From positions 1,054,001-1,118,000 of the forward strand of contig JADANN010000456.1 of NCBI GenBank assembly GCA_018806985.1: 64,000 nucleotides of DNA, in the 5' to 3' direction. The notes under the pieces were generated by a model. It had not been told where the DNA came from. It saw only the letters and a program-made list of their open reading frames with translations, and did not search any database. Shown here piece by piece: positions 11,433 to 20,062 of this stretch (positions within the stretch are counted from its first letter, which is position 1; every line of letters starts with the position of its first letter). Position numbers and translations under genes: made by a program. The stretch is from Angiostrongylus vasorum (lineage: Eukaryota; Nematoda; Chromadorea; Rhabditida; Metastrongylidae).

Positions 11433-11619
11433 AGACTCCAGCCGACTACTCCACTAGGCCAGCGTGAGACACAGAGACATGATGGAGAGGATTTTGCAGT
11501 AGAGGTCACCGCCTTCGGACAGGAATCTAAAACGTCAGCGCATAAAATCCACGAGCAATTTTGATAAATTGCTAATATCTAAAAATGAGCCGCAAGAACC
11601 AGTGCCTCGTTATCACGCG

Positions 11620-11920
11620 TCGTCTCTTACAACATCTATCAACATCTCTTACTGGTATTTCAACGTGAGAGTGATTCATTATCTATCTATTCTGTGCAGT
11701 TGATCTCCACGTGGAATACTCATTGAGAAGATCCATACAAAATGGTTAGTGTGTGAAGAAACTGTTTCGTTTTCAATACGACTGAAATCTAGGTATCGTG
11801 GTTTTTCCGTTGGAGTTGTGAAAGTATTTGGCTAGCAAAATTGCAGTCAACTTGACCTTTTCAGGGGTCTGAACAGGGCGAAACCCACTGAATCATTAGC
11901 TGTTGTGAATAAATAGTATT
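11620..11920 (+). repeat. Diverged Penelope-type terminal repeat
   Basis: Parallels 18660-19010: 'cagtcaacttgacctt', then ctctgaa..gcgaaaccca and 'gttgtgaataaatag'. The same ctgaa-NN-gcgaaa-type block lies in the inverted arms of the PLE at 55.2-56.7 kb, so this is read as an orphan terminal repeat. Confidence 0.45.
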
Positions 11921-11924
11921 TGAT

Positions 11925-12312
11925 ACTTGATGCCTGATACTTGGTGCTTGAATGGCCTGTCCTCACTGGTTGTGCGGGTCCCAGCATAATCTCCATTTTT
12001 TCGGAGATTTGCTGGCTAAGCCATTGTGGTTCCCTGGAATGGTCAGCCTGGCCAAAGTCTGCCCAAGGTTTTCACCACCACAAGCAGTCGCAGTCCATGC
12101 GGATCAGAGGGAGATTTGCAACCATGCGACTTTGGTAGCAGGACGGTGGTGGATCTTGGTATTGGTTTAATCTTAGCTAGGCTTCGTGATGGGAAAACGC
12201 CGGAGCTCCTTCTCAGCTTGGGAGAACCTGCCAGGGGATGAATCTCCCGCTATAAATCGCAGTCCAACACCCAGGAACAACTCACAGCCACGATGAGGAG
12301 GTAAACCGTTGG
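11925..12312 (-). mobile_element. SINE-like repeat, family D
   Basis: Minus-strand copy of the D family. The 3' end with TGCTGGGACCCGCACAACCAG on the complement lies near 11965-11985 and is followed by short tandem CAAGTATC-type units at 11928-11950. The 5' end with the ccgttgggag palindrome is near 12308. ORFs inside it are shadows. Confidence 0.75.
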
Positions 12313-12550
12313 GAGAGAATAAATAGTATGTTATAACAATCTCATTTGCGGTCACCGAGAAAACAGTGATTTATTGACCAGTGCCGAGGTTGAGAGAAAA
12401 TCGGTTTTTGGGAATTACGTGAAAGCTGTATTATTCTATGGTAAAATTGCTGTCATAACTAGTAATCAAAGTTACTAGACGTTCATAGAAACTCTCTGTC
12501 CTACGTTGTATTGGTCGTCACTGAATAGTTATAATCTTCTCCAATTCAGT

Positions 12551-12975
12551 ACCACTTCGATAGAAAAACGTTGACATGCCTACCATTCAAATACACAGGA
12601 TGTGGTGGAAATGCGAATAACTTCAAGGACAGTTTCAGTTGCACTAGAAGCTGTATTCCAATGGATTACCATAACTGTGCTGCGAATTCACCACCTGTGA
12701 AAAGAGCGGACGGTAGCTATTTGTGTAACAACAAGGCAAAATGTCCTAAAGGTTCAACATGCATAAAGGGTTTTGTCATCGGGCTCTGCTGTGATGATAA
12801 GGAGTACGAAAAATATCTGGCTAATAGTAAACCGGACTGCGGTCGTAGGAAGGTCGTCAAAGACACTTCTGTGGAATTTTCGATGACTCTGTTTGGCAAA
12901 ACATGTGAACATCAGTTTTGTCCAGAAGGAGCTGAATGTCATCAGGGTGCATTTTTCGCGTACTGCTGTCAGTAG
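12551..12975 (+). CDS. Terminal exon of a secreted Kunitz-type, cysteine-rich protein
   Basis: Begins after a good acceptor (CCAATTCAG) with YHFDRKTLTCLPFKYTGCGG, the second half of a Kunitz/BPTI domain: Cys3 in TCLPF, Cys4 in GCGG, Cys5 in SFSC and Cys6 in RSC. Two cysteine-rich repeats follow (CPKGSTCIKGFVIGLCC and CPEGAECHQGAFFAYCC), resembling the lustrin-type repeats seen in nematode multi-Kunitz proteins. The frame ends at a TAG at 12973-12975. Kunitz domains act as serine protease inhibitors or channel ligands outside the cell. The reactive-site half (Cys1, Cys2 and the P1 residue) must lie in an upstream exon, which I could not find between 9.8 and 12.5 kb, a stretch filled with transposons. 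It may be an intact gene with a distant exon or a remnant. Confidence 0.75.
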
Positions 12976-13830
12976 CTGCACATCACCTCATCATTATTGT
13001 TTCCTCGCCCATGTTGCCATCCTGTACAATTTGATAAAAGATGTATTCAAATCGATATTCTTCTAAAACCGTGAGCAAACAGATTTCTCTGGTCAGCATT
13101 TTATACATTTTCGAATGTTGAAAAGGTATTTTCTACAGGATGAAGTGAATGCACTCTTTGACCATTGTTTCACCTATAATTCTCCAATTTTCTTCATATT
13201 GCGGTCATTGCGTTCCTGAAAACTCGAAGGTTGAAAGGATTCTTGGAACTTTTCCAACCACATTTTAAGCTCTAACAACAATTTTGAACCAGTCTGAATG
13301 TTCGGCTTGATGTCTAACTTATAGCACATTCGTCACCTCATTTTCTAATCTCACATTCTTGCTTCCAGCTGTTGGATTTCATAGCAATATTTCAAAAGTC
13401 GAATTTTCTTTGCCCATTGCATGATTAGTCAGTATTATCTTAAATTGCTCAACCAAAACGGGGCTATTATAAAAGGTTTGCTCTCATCTTGCCTTTCGGC
13501 ACGCTTGTCTTTTTTAGAGCGGCGATGAGCCTTTGTTCATCACCAAGTATCGACTGCATTCTGTTGAGGTTGACTTGATTAAAAGATTAGCTCGGCAGAA
13601 ACCAGACGGATTCTGCGATGCTGTTCTCTTTAAAGTGCTCGTGTTAGCAATAGCAAGGTTGAGCTGCCAATAGAGTGTTCTGTATAACTTATGAGTACCT
13701 TTCGACTTGATTCTGCAACGAATCTTAAGCTACCTTAACTGAAGCATACGCACGCAAGTCTTTATTGCAGATGCAATTGCTATGTTTTGTGGGCATGAAA
13801 GCGCTTTTTCTCAAGACTTGCAGCAATAAA
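12976..13830. other. No supported gene
   Basis: Presumed 3' flank of the Kunitz exon, then unassigned AT-rich sequence. No repeat family or ORF of note. Confidence 0.45.
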
Positions 13831-13832
13831 AT

Positions 13833-13985
13833 AGGACTAGCTGAGAGACAGGCGAAACGAAGGACCCGCTTGGTGTGGTGGTGAACGCGTTACTCCCGGG
13901 AAGGGACAATAGCGCGTTCGTTTCCCCACCGCAGACACCTGCGGTCCGGAGTTTTGCAAATATCTCAGCATCATCTTACTTGCAG
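13833..13985 (+). mobile_element. SINE-like repeat, family A
   Basis: Contains the full family A head: ctagctgagagacagg, GGTGTGGTGGTGAACGCG (A-box-like), GCGTTCGTTTCCCC (B-box-like), then GGTCCGGAGTTTTGCAAATA and a CTCAGCATC end. The 3' tail is truncated. Confidence 0.75.
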
Positions 13986-14362
13986 CAATAGTTGATCACG
14001 GAGGTAGAAAGGCTTGGTTAGCACTAGGACCATGATAGAACCATCGTCTACGAGTGTTGCAGGATACCTTTCACCCAGCACAACTTAATACCTTCCCGGC
14101 AATATTGAAAAAGAGATTCCAAGTTTTTTTTTAAACGAATTTTAACGGAACACTCGTCTGAATACGAAATATTGCTTGTACCTTTGAGTAATAGAAAAAG
14201 AAGCAACGAAAGGGAAGACCTGCGTGTAGAAACAACTTGATGCCTCTTTGTGTTGTTTAGGTCCATTTGTAAAGAAAATTTATCTGGATTTTAATAACAC
14301 TCCTACTGTTAAAGGCTTCTATGAATGCTACCGTCTCCAATGAATTTTAGGCCGAATTTATA

Positions 14363-14566
14363 TCAAGGAAACCGAAATACAGCTGCATATTGTGCTCCTT
14401 GTGATTTCACACCTAACTTTCTAAATCCACCACTCTCCAAATCTTTCTTGGTTCCATCGCATTCGGCACAATGTTTTGTTACTCCAGTTTTAAAAAGGAC
14501 TTCATTAAAATGCCTAGGAATGAAGTATACCAAAAAGAGTAGGACGATAATCCTTAGTGTCATGCA
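14363..14566 (-). CDS. Hypothetical membrane-anchored peptide or exon
   Basis: Open frame of 67 codons on the minus strand starting MTLRIIVLLFLVYFIPRHF, a single strongly hydrophobic N-terminal segment. It continues with KHCAECDGTKKD (two Cys, CxxC) and ends AAVFRFP before TGA. Resembles a signal-anchor followed by a short luminal or cytosolic tail. No known family recognised and no independent splice support, so it could be chance. Confidence 0.3.
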   Translation of the reverse strand, partial: CMTLRIIVLLFLVYFIPRHFNEVLFKTGVTKHCAECDGTKKDLESGGFRKLGVKSQGAQYAAVFRFP

Positions 14567-14679
14567 AATTATGGTCCATAATGTTTCTACCACTTGACAC
14601 CGCGGAAAACTTAGATTATGATGGAAATTTTCGGACTAGGAAAGCTAATGTGTTGAAAAAATGATGATAGATTCTTCAG

Positions 14680-14854
14680 AAATTCACCAAATAATCTGCC
14701 TGAATTACCTACTGTGTGGTTGTTCACCCGCGAGGTAGCATATCAGATTTTGGAAGGGGAGAACAAGTGGAGTGATGTATCCATTCTTCCTGAGCTCATA
14801 TGGAAGCAGATGGTTAAGGCTTTCGAAGAGATTGGCGTGAAAGATGAAGGTTGA
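14680..14854 (+). CDS. Putative terminal exon, unknown function
   Basis: Follows a plausible acceptor (GATTCTTCAG). The open frame starts in phase 2 and encodes LPELPTVWLFTREVAYQ, then LPELIWKQMVKAFEEIGVKD before a TGA. Composition is protein-like (Trp, Leu and acidic/basic alternation). I recognise no family and found no partner exon. Confidence 0.3.
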
Positions 14855-15334
14855 CCACCTCATTAATTCTCTGAGATAGCTACTGTTTTTATCAGTGCGT
14901 AGAGGATGCTATTGTGTATTTAAGATATCTCTCAAAAAGCGCTTTGTAATTCTAGTCAGTATTGATGCTCCTTACTATTCAAGGTCTTTTTTTATTATTA
15001 TAGCCTTAGAAGAAATTGGTCGTTAGCCGGGGTGATGATAAGTGGCTACGTTGATGTCGTTGTCGTCATTATCTCGGTCTCGAGATTTTTCTGAGGAAAA
15101 AAGAACGTTCCTGGCAAGCAAAATATGTGTTAAGTGGGAGACGTGACGCAAGTATTTACGCTTTTTCTCAGGACGTACAAGTAATGTTATTATATAAAGT
15201 AAAATTCCATTAGTGTTCTTCGATTTTAAACAAACGAGATCTTATAATGTAATGTCGTGAGAAAGAACGTTCCGTTCACAGATATATTGGGGAATACAGA
15301 GAACTAAGTCGACCATTACGTGGTTTTACAAAAA

Positions 15335-15585
15335 CGCTGATCAATCCCTGAGGGATCCGCCGTGCATTGGACTTCATTAGGCGAGGTGACTGAATGCATA
15401 TCTGGTCTTTATAATGACTCGCGGTACCCAATCGATGTATCGAGCCAATGCAGCTATCCTCCCTAAATAGGCCTGGCATTAATTTGGCAACCCCGGAAAG
15501 ATGGAAGGCTTGTTGAGCTTAGGCGTATGATCGAATCCATGTGTTTTAGAGGGTACCTCTAATCGCTGTGCCACACGCGCCCAAC
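15335..15585 (-). mobile_element. SINE-like repeat, family B
   Basis: Minus-strand family B copy: head GTGTGGCACAGCGATTAG on the complement near 15565-15580, B-box-like GATTCGATCATACG near 15525, body 'tcgatgtatcgagccaa' near 15431 and tail motif 'gatcaatccctgaggga' near 15338. Confidence 0.75.
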
Positions 15586-15879
15586 TAAGGGTTATTGGAG
15601 AATAACCCATCTATAATCACTATACATTAGTCTTCGCAACAATTTTTTTTCTTGTGGCATATTCTTATCTACTTCACCGTTAAATTTAATTTTCTGGGCA
15701 TCGTCTTTATCTCAAGCCGCAGTGGAAGTACCCCATCTAGCAACAAAGTCTTCGGTGTAAAGAAAGTGAGATAGAAATCTCAGAGCGATTTCCTTGTACA
15801 TTACAACAACCCGATAAATTACTTGAACAACTTGATGTTACCATTTCTTTCTAGCCTTAAAAAAGTGTTGGAACAAGTG

Positions 15880-16473
15880 GCCTATGGTACTGTCTGTCGG
15901 CGGCTCTCTAGAATGCCTCGAGAGATTCGTGCAATGATCTTCTAGATTTCAGCGCAAGGATTGTGACTTTTCTTTTGAAATCTTCGTTGTGTTTTTTGTA
16001 CTCTATGGGCCCCTAGTGAAGTGTTTCTGTTTGGCTTTAAGTTTCGCAATTAAGTGTTTTTTCATATGGATACAGAATGCTCTACCAATCCAGCAAATGT
16101 ATTTGCCTACGCACACTTTCTTAGAAATCAAGTGCACCTAACCCGAACTCGTGCAGTCATCGTCTCTATTGTTAGCTCACATTGTGCAGCTTTGGTTATG
16201 CATGGGAAGTCATACAAGTGGTTGCGACCTAGCTGATATTTTAGAGTGTTCAGTTGTATTTCAATCACTACCACCGAATTCTGTAGACCCGTCTTTCTAA
16301 ACAAAGTTTTGTACCTATCTTAAGTGAAAGTGGAAATTCACGATAAATTGAACGGTCCTTATCCTTAGCGAAAAAGTCGTTTGGGAGGACGGTGCATCCC
16401 CCTCACCAAGGAGCTACGGTTTTGTGGCCATTGGAAATGGCTACGCTTTCTCTGCACACACCGGTGGCTTCGT
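15880..16473 (-). mobile_element. Penelope-like element remnant, endonuclease part
   Basis: Decayed minus-strand counterpart of 55600-56220. Conserved blocks on the plus strand include 'cctagtgaagtgtttctgtttggctt' type sequence (16010-16040), a tail encoding IKKHL-like residues near 16050, and 'ttggaaatggctac' at 16430. Frames are broken throughout. Confidence 0.65.
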
Positions 16474-16545
16474 CTCCTTCAGAGTTTGGGAAGGTCAAAC
16501 TGACACATGATCTACTCGGTCAAACACTTTCATAACTATGATAAC
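16474..16545 (-). repeat. Inverted fragment of Penelope-type terminal repeat
   Basis: Reverse complement of 17085-17160: ctccttcagag..gaaggtcaaactgacac here against gtgtcagtttgacctt..ctctgaaggag there. It lies exactly where the coding remnant is interrupted. Confidence 0.5.
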
Positions 16546-17017
16546 ATAACGATGGCTTTAATGATGCTGAGATATTTGCAAAATCTCCAGACCGCAGGTG
16601 TCTACGGTGGGGAACGAACGCGCTATTGTCCTTTCCGGAGAGTAGCGCGCTCACCACCACACCATGCGGGTCCTTCGTTTCGCCTGTCTCTCAGCTAGTA
16701 CTATTGATCTTTTGCCATCGGCAACCACCCGTCAGCGGGATTGATCTGAGGAGCCCAAATCGGCAACGAACCCAGTTAAGCTGATGGCAAAAGATCAATA
16801 GTACTAGCTGAGAGACAGGCGAAACGAAGGACCCGCATGGTGTGGTGGTGAGCGCGCTACTCCCCGGAAAGGACAATAGCGCGTTCGTTCCTCACCGTAG
16901 ACATCTGCGGTCCGGAGTTTTGCAAATATCTCAGCATCATTAAAGTTATATTTCGCAATACATACACTGCCGTTAAAAAGAATAGGTAGTAAATAATAAG
17001 TTAAAATAACGATGGCT
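16546..17017. mobile_element. Inverted-dimer (hairpin) SINE, family A, with 12-bp TSD
   Basis: Two family A copies face each other (16558-16700 on the minus, 16800-17005 on the plus strand) around an unrelated 60-bp spacer and could fold into a long hairpin. The whole unit is bracketed by the direct repeat ATAACGATGGCT (16546-16557 and 17006-17017), a 12-bp target-site duplication. It interrupts the PLE remnant. ORFs on both strands are mirror images of each other. Confidence 0.8.
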
Positions 17018-17225
17018 GTTCGAAACATATTTCACACAAAGCGCCATGTGCACGAATGGTGAGAGGAGAGCTAGTGACTTTCTGCTTTAGTTATGAAAGT
17101 GTTTAACTGAGTAGATTACGTGTCAGTTTGACCTTCACAAGCTCTGAAGGAGACGAAACCGCTACAAAGTTAATGGTGAATGATCAGTTGTGAATGAACA
17201 GCAGATTAACAACATCGTGTCTGCT
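17017..17225 (-). mobile_element. Penelope-like element remnant, RT end and terminal repeat
   Basis: 17017-17080 matches the connecting region of other copies (complement of MFRTAT and SHPSHT codons), and 17085-17225 is a terminal-repeat-like sequence. It is the continuation of 15880-16473 beyond the SINE dimer. Confidence 0.55.
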
Positions 17226-17357
17226 TATCAAGAAGACAGCAAATTTGTATAGAGACTAACTGCTTTCTCGAAGAGAACATTCTGGATCTTTTAGAGCTGC
17301 TCTAATATTATTTATATTTCTCACTTGTACACTATTGTCACCGCACTCTGTATTATA

Positions 17358-17600
17358 TTACAGAATAACTTCACCTGAAAACTCCCGGATAAGTTCGCCT
17401 CGATCGCCAGTGTATTGAATACCGTCGCAGTTTTTCCATCCTTGGCAAAACGCTGCATCCATATCACTTGAATAGCAATTGCTCAATGTGGCATTTCTGT
17501 GTCTCCTTGAGTTCACCCTTGCCCCTTGTATGCACCCTGTGAAGAACAACATAAAAAATGCAATGACTTTCTCCGAATGTTTCACTGAACGACTTAGCAC
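17358..17600 (-). CDS. Hypothetical small secreted protein or exon
   Basis: An 80-codon frame starts MLSRSVKHSEKVIAFFML. The hydrophobic run VIAFFMLFFTGCIQG looks like a signal peptide. The tail has a two-Cys motif, FCQGWKNC, and ends GELIREFSGEVIL before TAA. It overlaps antisense the start of a decayed RTE fragment, which lowers confidence. An internal TTCTTCACAG could be an acceptor rather than coding sequence. Confidence 0.28.
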   Translation of the reverse strand: MLSRSVKHSEKVIAFFMLFFTGCIQGARVNSRRHRNATLSNCYSSDMDAAFCQGWKNCDGIQYTGDRGELIREFSGEVIL

Positions 17601-18130
17601 TAGAATTGATCAAGAGGAAACGAGCGACTTGAGGCGCTCTCAAGAGTATCGACGATATAGTGAGGTCTATTCGTGCCCACCTTTTCTGCTGTAAGATTCT
17701 CCCTGCTCTAATGTGTAGACCAGAAACCCGGTTGTTAGGTAAGCAGGGAAGAAAACTCACCCAGCGTTGTAAAATGGGCAGTCGAAAACACGATGGTAGA
17801 GGAGCGTCTTGTATCAGGCAGGTGAGGGACAGGATTCGAAGCTCCTACACCTACGTCATCGATCAAAAATCAAAGACGCTATTTTGCAAGTCGAATTGTG
17901 GAAGATAATGTAGGCCGGACAAATAACGCGTATGAACGAGAATTGATGGACAAAAGCCGTGAGCGACTGGAGTATTCGTGATATCAATCGCACAGCACGG
18001 AGACCACCGATCGAATGATCAGATTTCTTTATAAAAGCCCCAGAAGAAAGATGTGATACTCAACGATTCCTTAGAGTGAGCAGAATCCTCTGAGCTACTC
18101 TTGCACGCGATAAGGAGAAATAGAACACTT
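17560..18130 (+). mobile_element. Decayed RTE-type LINE fragment, C-terminal part
   Basis: In shifting frames the plus strand gives FTERLSTRIDQEETSDLRRSQ and ALKSIDDIV-like, IRAHLFCCKILPAL, RPETRLLGKQ and VRDRIRSSY-like blocks. These align in order with the post-RT region of the RTE at 20.1-23.5 kb ([32 protein letters not shown]). Many stops; dead. Confidence 0.7.
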
Positions 18131-18659
18131 GCCTACACCCGTTCGAGTTACTCGACGATCTAGGGGGACGACTATTGATACAGATGATCTGTATTAATCA
18201 CATTATGAGAAACACGCCTAGTAAGTCGCAACCAGACACATTTAGCTCTCTTAAAAGTTGCAAAAGCTCAACAAATAAATGGTTTTGTTCTGAAATAGAA
18301 TAGGAACATAAGGCAAGTTGCCACTTTCGCTACTTCCTTACTAGTGCTGTTATCCTTTACAATGGACAGTACCCTACTTTAAAGATAAAACATGCCTAGC
18401 GCGTGTATTGCTATCGATAATCTCTAAAAAATAGTGGACAAATAGGTTTCCGAATTCAACATTTTAAACATTATCACACCTGTACGCTGAGATTTTTTTT
18501 CACGTGAAATTGCAAAGCGCTCAATGCTCATGGCTCATGGTGTAGATGAACTCCAACAGTATAGCATGGCCCATAATGCCGAAATTCTGCTCACATTAGG
18601 ATCATCGAGTTTATGCAAAATCAGTGATACGAACAAGTCTCAATGTTTGAATGAAAATG

Positions 18660-19010
18660 AACAGCAAATAGGAATGTTTCGTTATCACGCGTGATATCAC
18701 ACAATAGCTCAAACTGATATTCTAAGGTGAGAGACGCACGTTACCCATCCTTGTCAACTCTGTGCAGTTGGCTCAAGGTAAAAACCTCTTTCGAAGTTTT
18801 CGAAGACTCACAGAGAGCGGTGGGTGTGTGAAGCCGTTTTGTTTCCAGTGCTATTGAAATTTAGGTATCGCGGTTCCTTTGTTACGGTTATAAAAGCATT
18901 TCGCTGACTAGATTACAGTCAACTTGACCTTCTGAGGCTCTGAAGAGAGCGAAATCCACCGAAACGTTGTCTTTTGTGAATAGAGAGTATAACAAAACAA
19001 CAAACTTGTG
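18660..19010 (+). repeat. Diverged Penelope-type terminal repeat
   Basis: Matches 11620-11920 along its length: 'tgtgcagttggctca', 'tgtgtgaagccgttttg', 'cagtcaacttgaccttctgagg', then CTCTGAAGAGAGCGAAATCCACCGAAACG type sequence near 18948-18980. That last part is a decayed version of the hammerhead-like block in the 55-56.7 kb PLE arms. Confidence 0.5.
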
Positions 19011-19665
19011 TATGCTTATGAAGAAGACGCAATAGGCCACCATTCACAATGAAGACGAAAATATTCAAGCGAAAAACGGGCCATAAAGACAGATCGCATC
19101 CCAGATCAGATCAAATGATACTGACCTGGACTTCAGTCTTACCAGATTTAAACAAAGAACCTAAACCTCTGCGATTCGTCACAAAATCAAGAAGCAACCT
19201 AGTCCTCAATCAAACTCATGGCGAGTTATTTGGTTCAGAAGAAAACCGATTCCAAAGAAACTTCGATAAAGAGGGCAAGTTCCTATTGATGAAAAAGGTT
19301 AGAAGGGCAACAATCGTTTTTCGTTGTTCAGTGACTTACATGTATTTCTTTGGACCTAATTTATTTCATTCTTATTACAATTACTACTCCGTCAAATCAA
19401 CATACTCGATCAATATACTCGTAAAATCGAAGTTCTGCACAACGACTACTGATTTTCCGTTATATTCCGAGCCGTTCATCATCAAACTAATCGATACAAC
19501 ATATCACAAATGTGTACTTAATAAGTGATCGATTAACTAATCAGTGATCAAATCACTTCTAGCCAGGCCTATGAAGACAATAAGTTCCAAAGAACTGATC
19601 AAATGAGACCTAACATAATACAAAATGGTAGTTGTTTCACAATCACAAACAGGATACCATTCCGA

Positions 19666-19693
19666 TTTATTAATTGTTACCCACAGATTTATT
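19666..19693 (-). promoter_or_regulatory. Candidate poly(A) signals for the asparaginase gene
   Basis: Two AATAAA hexamers on the minus strand, at 19688-19693 and 19666-19671, lie 135-165 nt beyond the TGA at 19,829. Confidence 0.35.
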
Positions 19694-19828
19694 ACATGCA
19701 AACACGGAACTGTTCTATTGGCACTAAGGAAGTGAAATTACGCACAGACACATCTGAGTTGCCCTGCTACATTAGTCGACTCCCGAGTAAAAAAAGGACA
19801 GGAGTCGTCAAGAGAACGTCAGGACGAG

Positions 19829-20062
19829 TCACTTATGATCCTCTATTTTGAAAACTTCGCTATTGTTTTCACGACGATCCAATGCTGCATTCAAATCGTC
19901 CAATATGTCCTGAAAATGCCACCTTGTAGTACCTAAAGGTGCTTCAGAATATTGAAAAATAATTGGCACTATGTAATGGAATACATGGGTATTGATTGGC
20001 CAACCATCAATGCTACCAATATCAAAATGTATTCTATCTTTGATAAGCGCCAAAACGTTCAC
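19829..20062 (-). CDS. Asparaginase gene, terminal exon (ankyrin end)
   Basis: Starts at acceptor GTGACAG|GTG in phase 0, encodes [10 protein letters not shown], which fits the second helix of the ankyrin repeat begun in the previous exon, and runs 77 codons to TGA. The acceptor lies in the 3' tail of the RTE element ending at 20,060. The C-terminal 60 residues (for example [20 protein letters not shown]) are not recognisable. Confidence 0.55.
   Translation of the reverse strand: MNVLALIKDRIHFDIGSIDGWPINTHVFHYIVPIIFQYSEAPLGTTRWHFQDILDDLNAALDRRENNSEVFKIEDHK

Noticed and set aside
19049..19528. 159-codon plus-strand ORF downstream of the asparaginase gene
   Set aside because: Longest plus-strand ORF nearby, but composition drifts (Tyr/Ser-rich second half), there is no domain, and no splice or poly(A) context. 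It may be chance.
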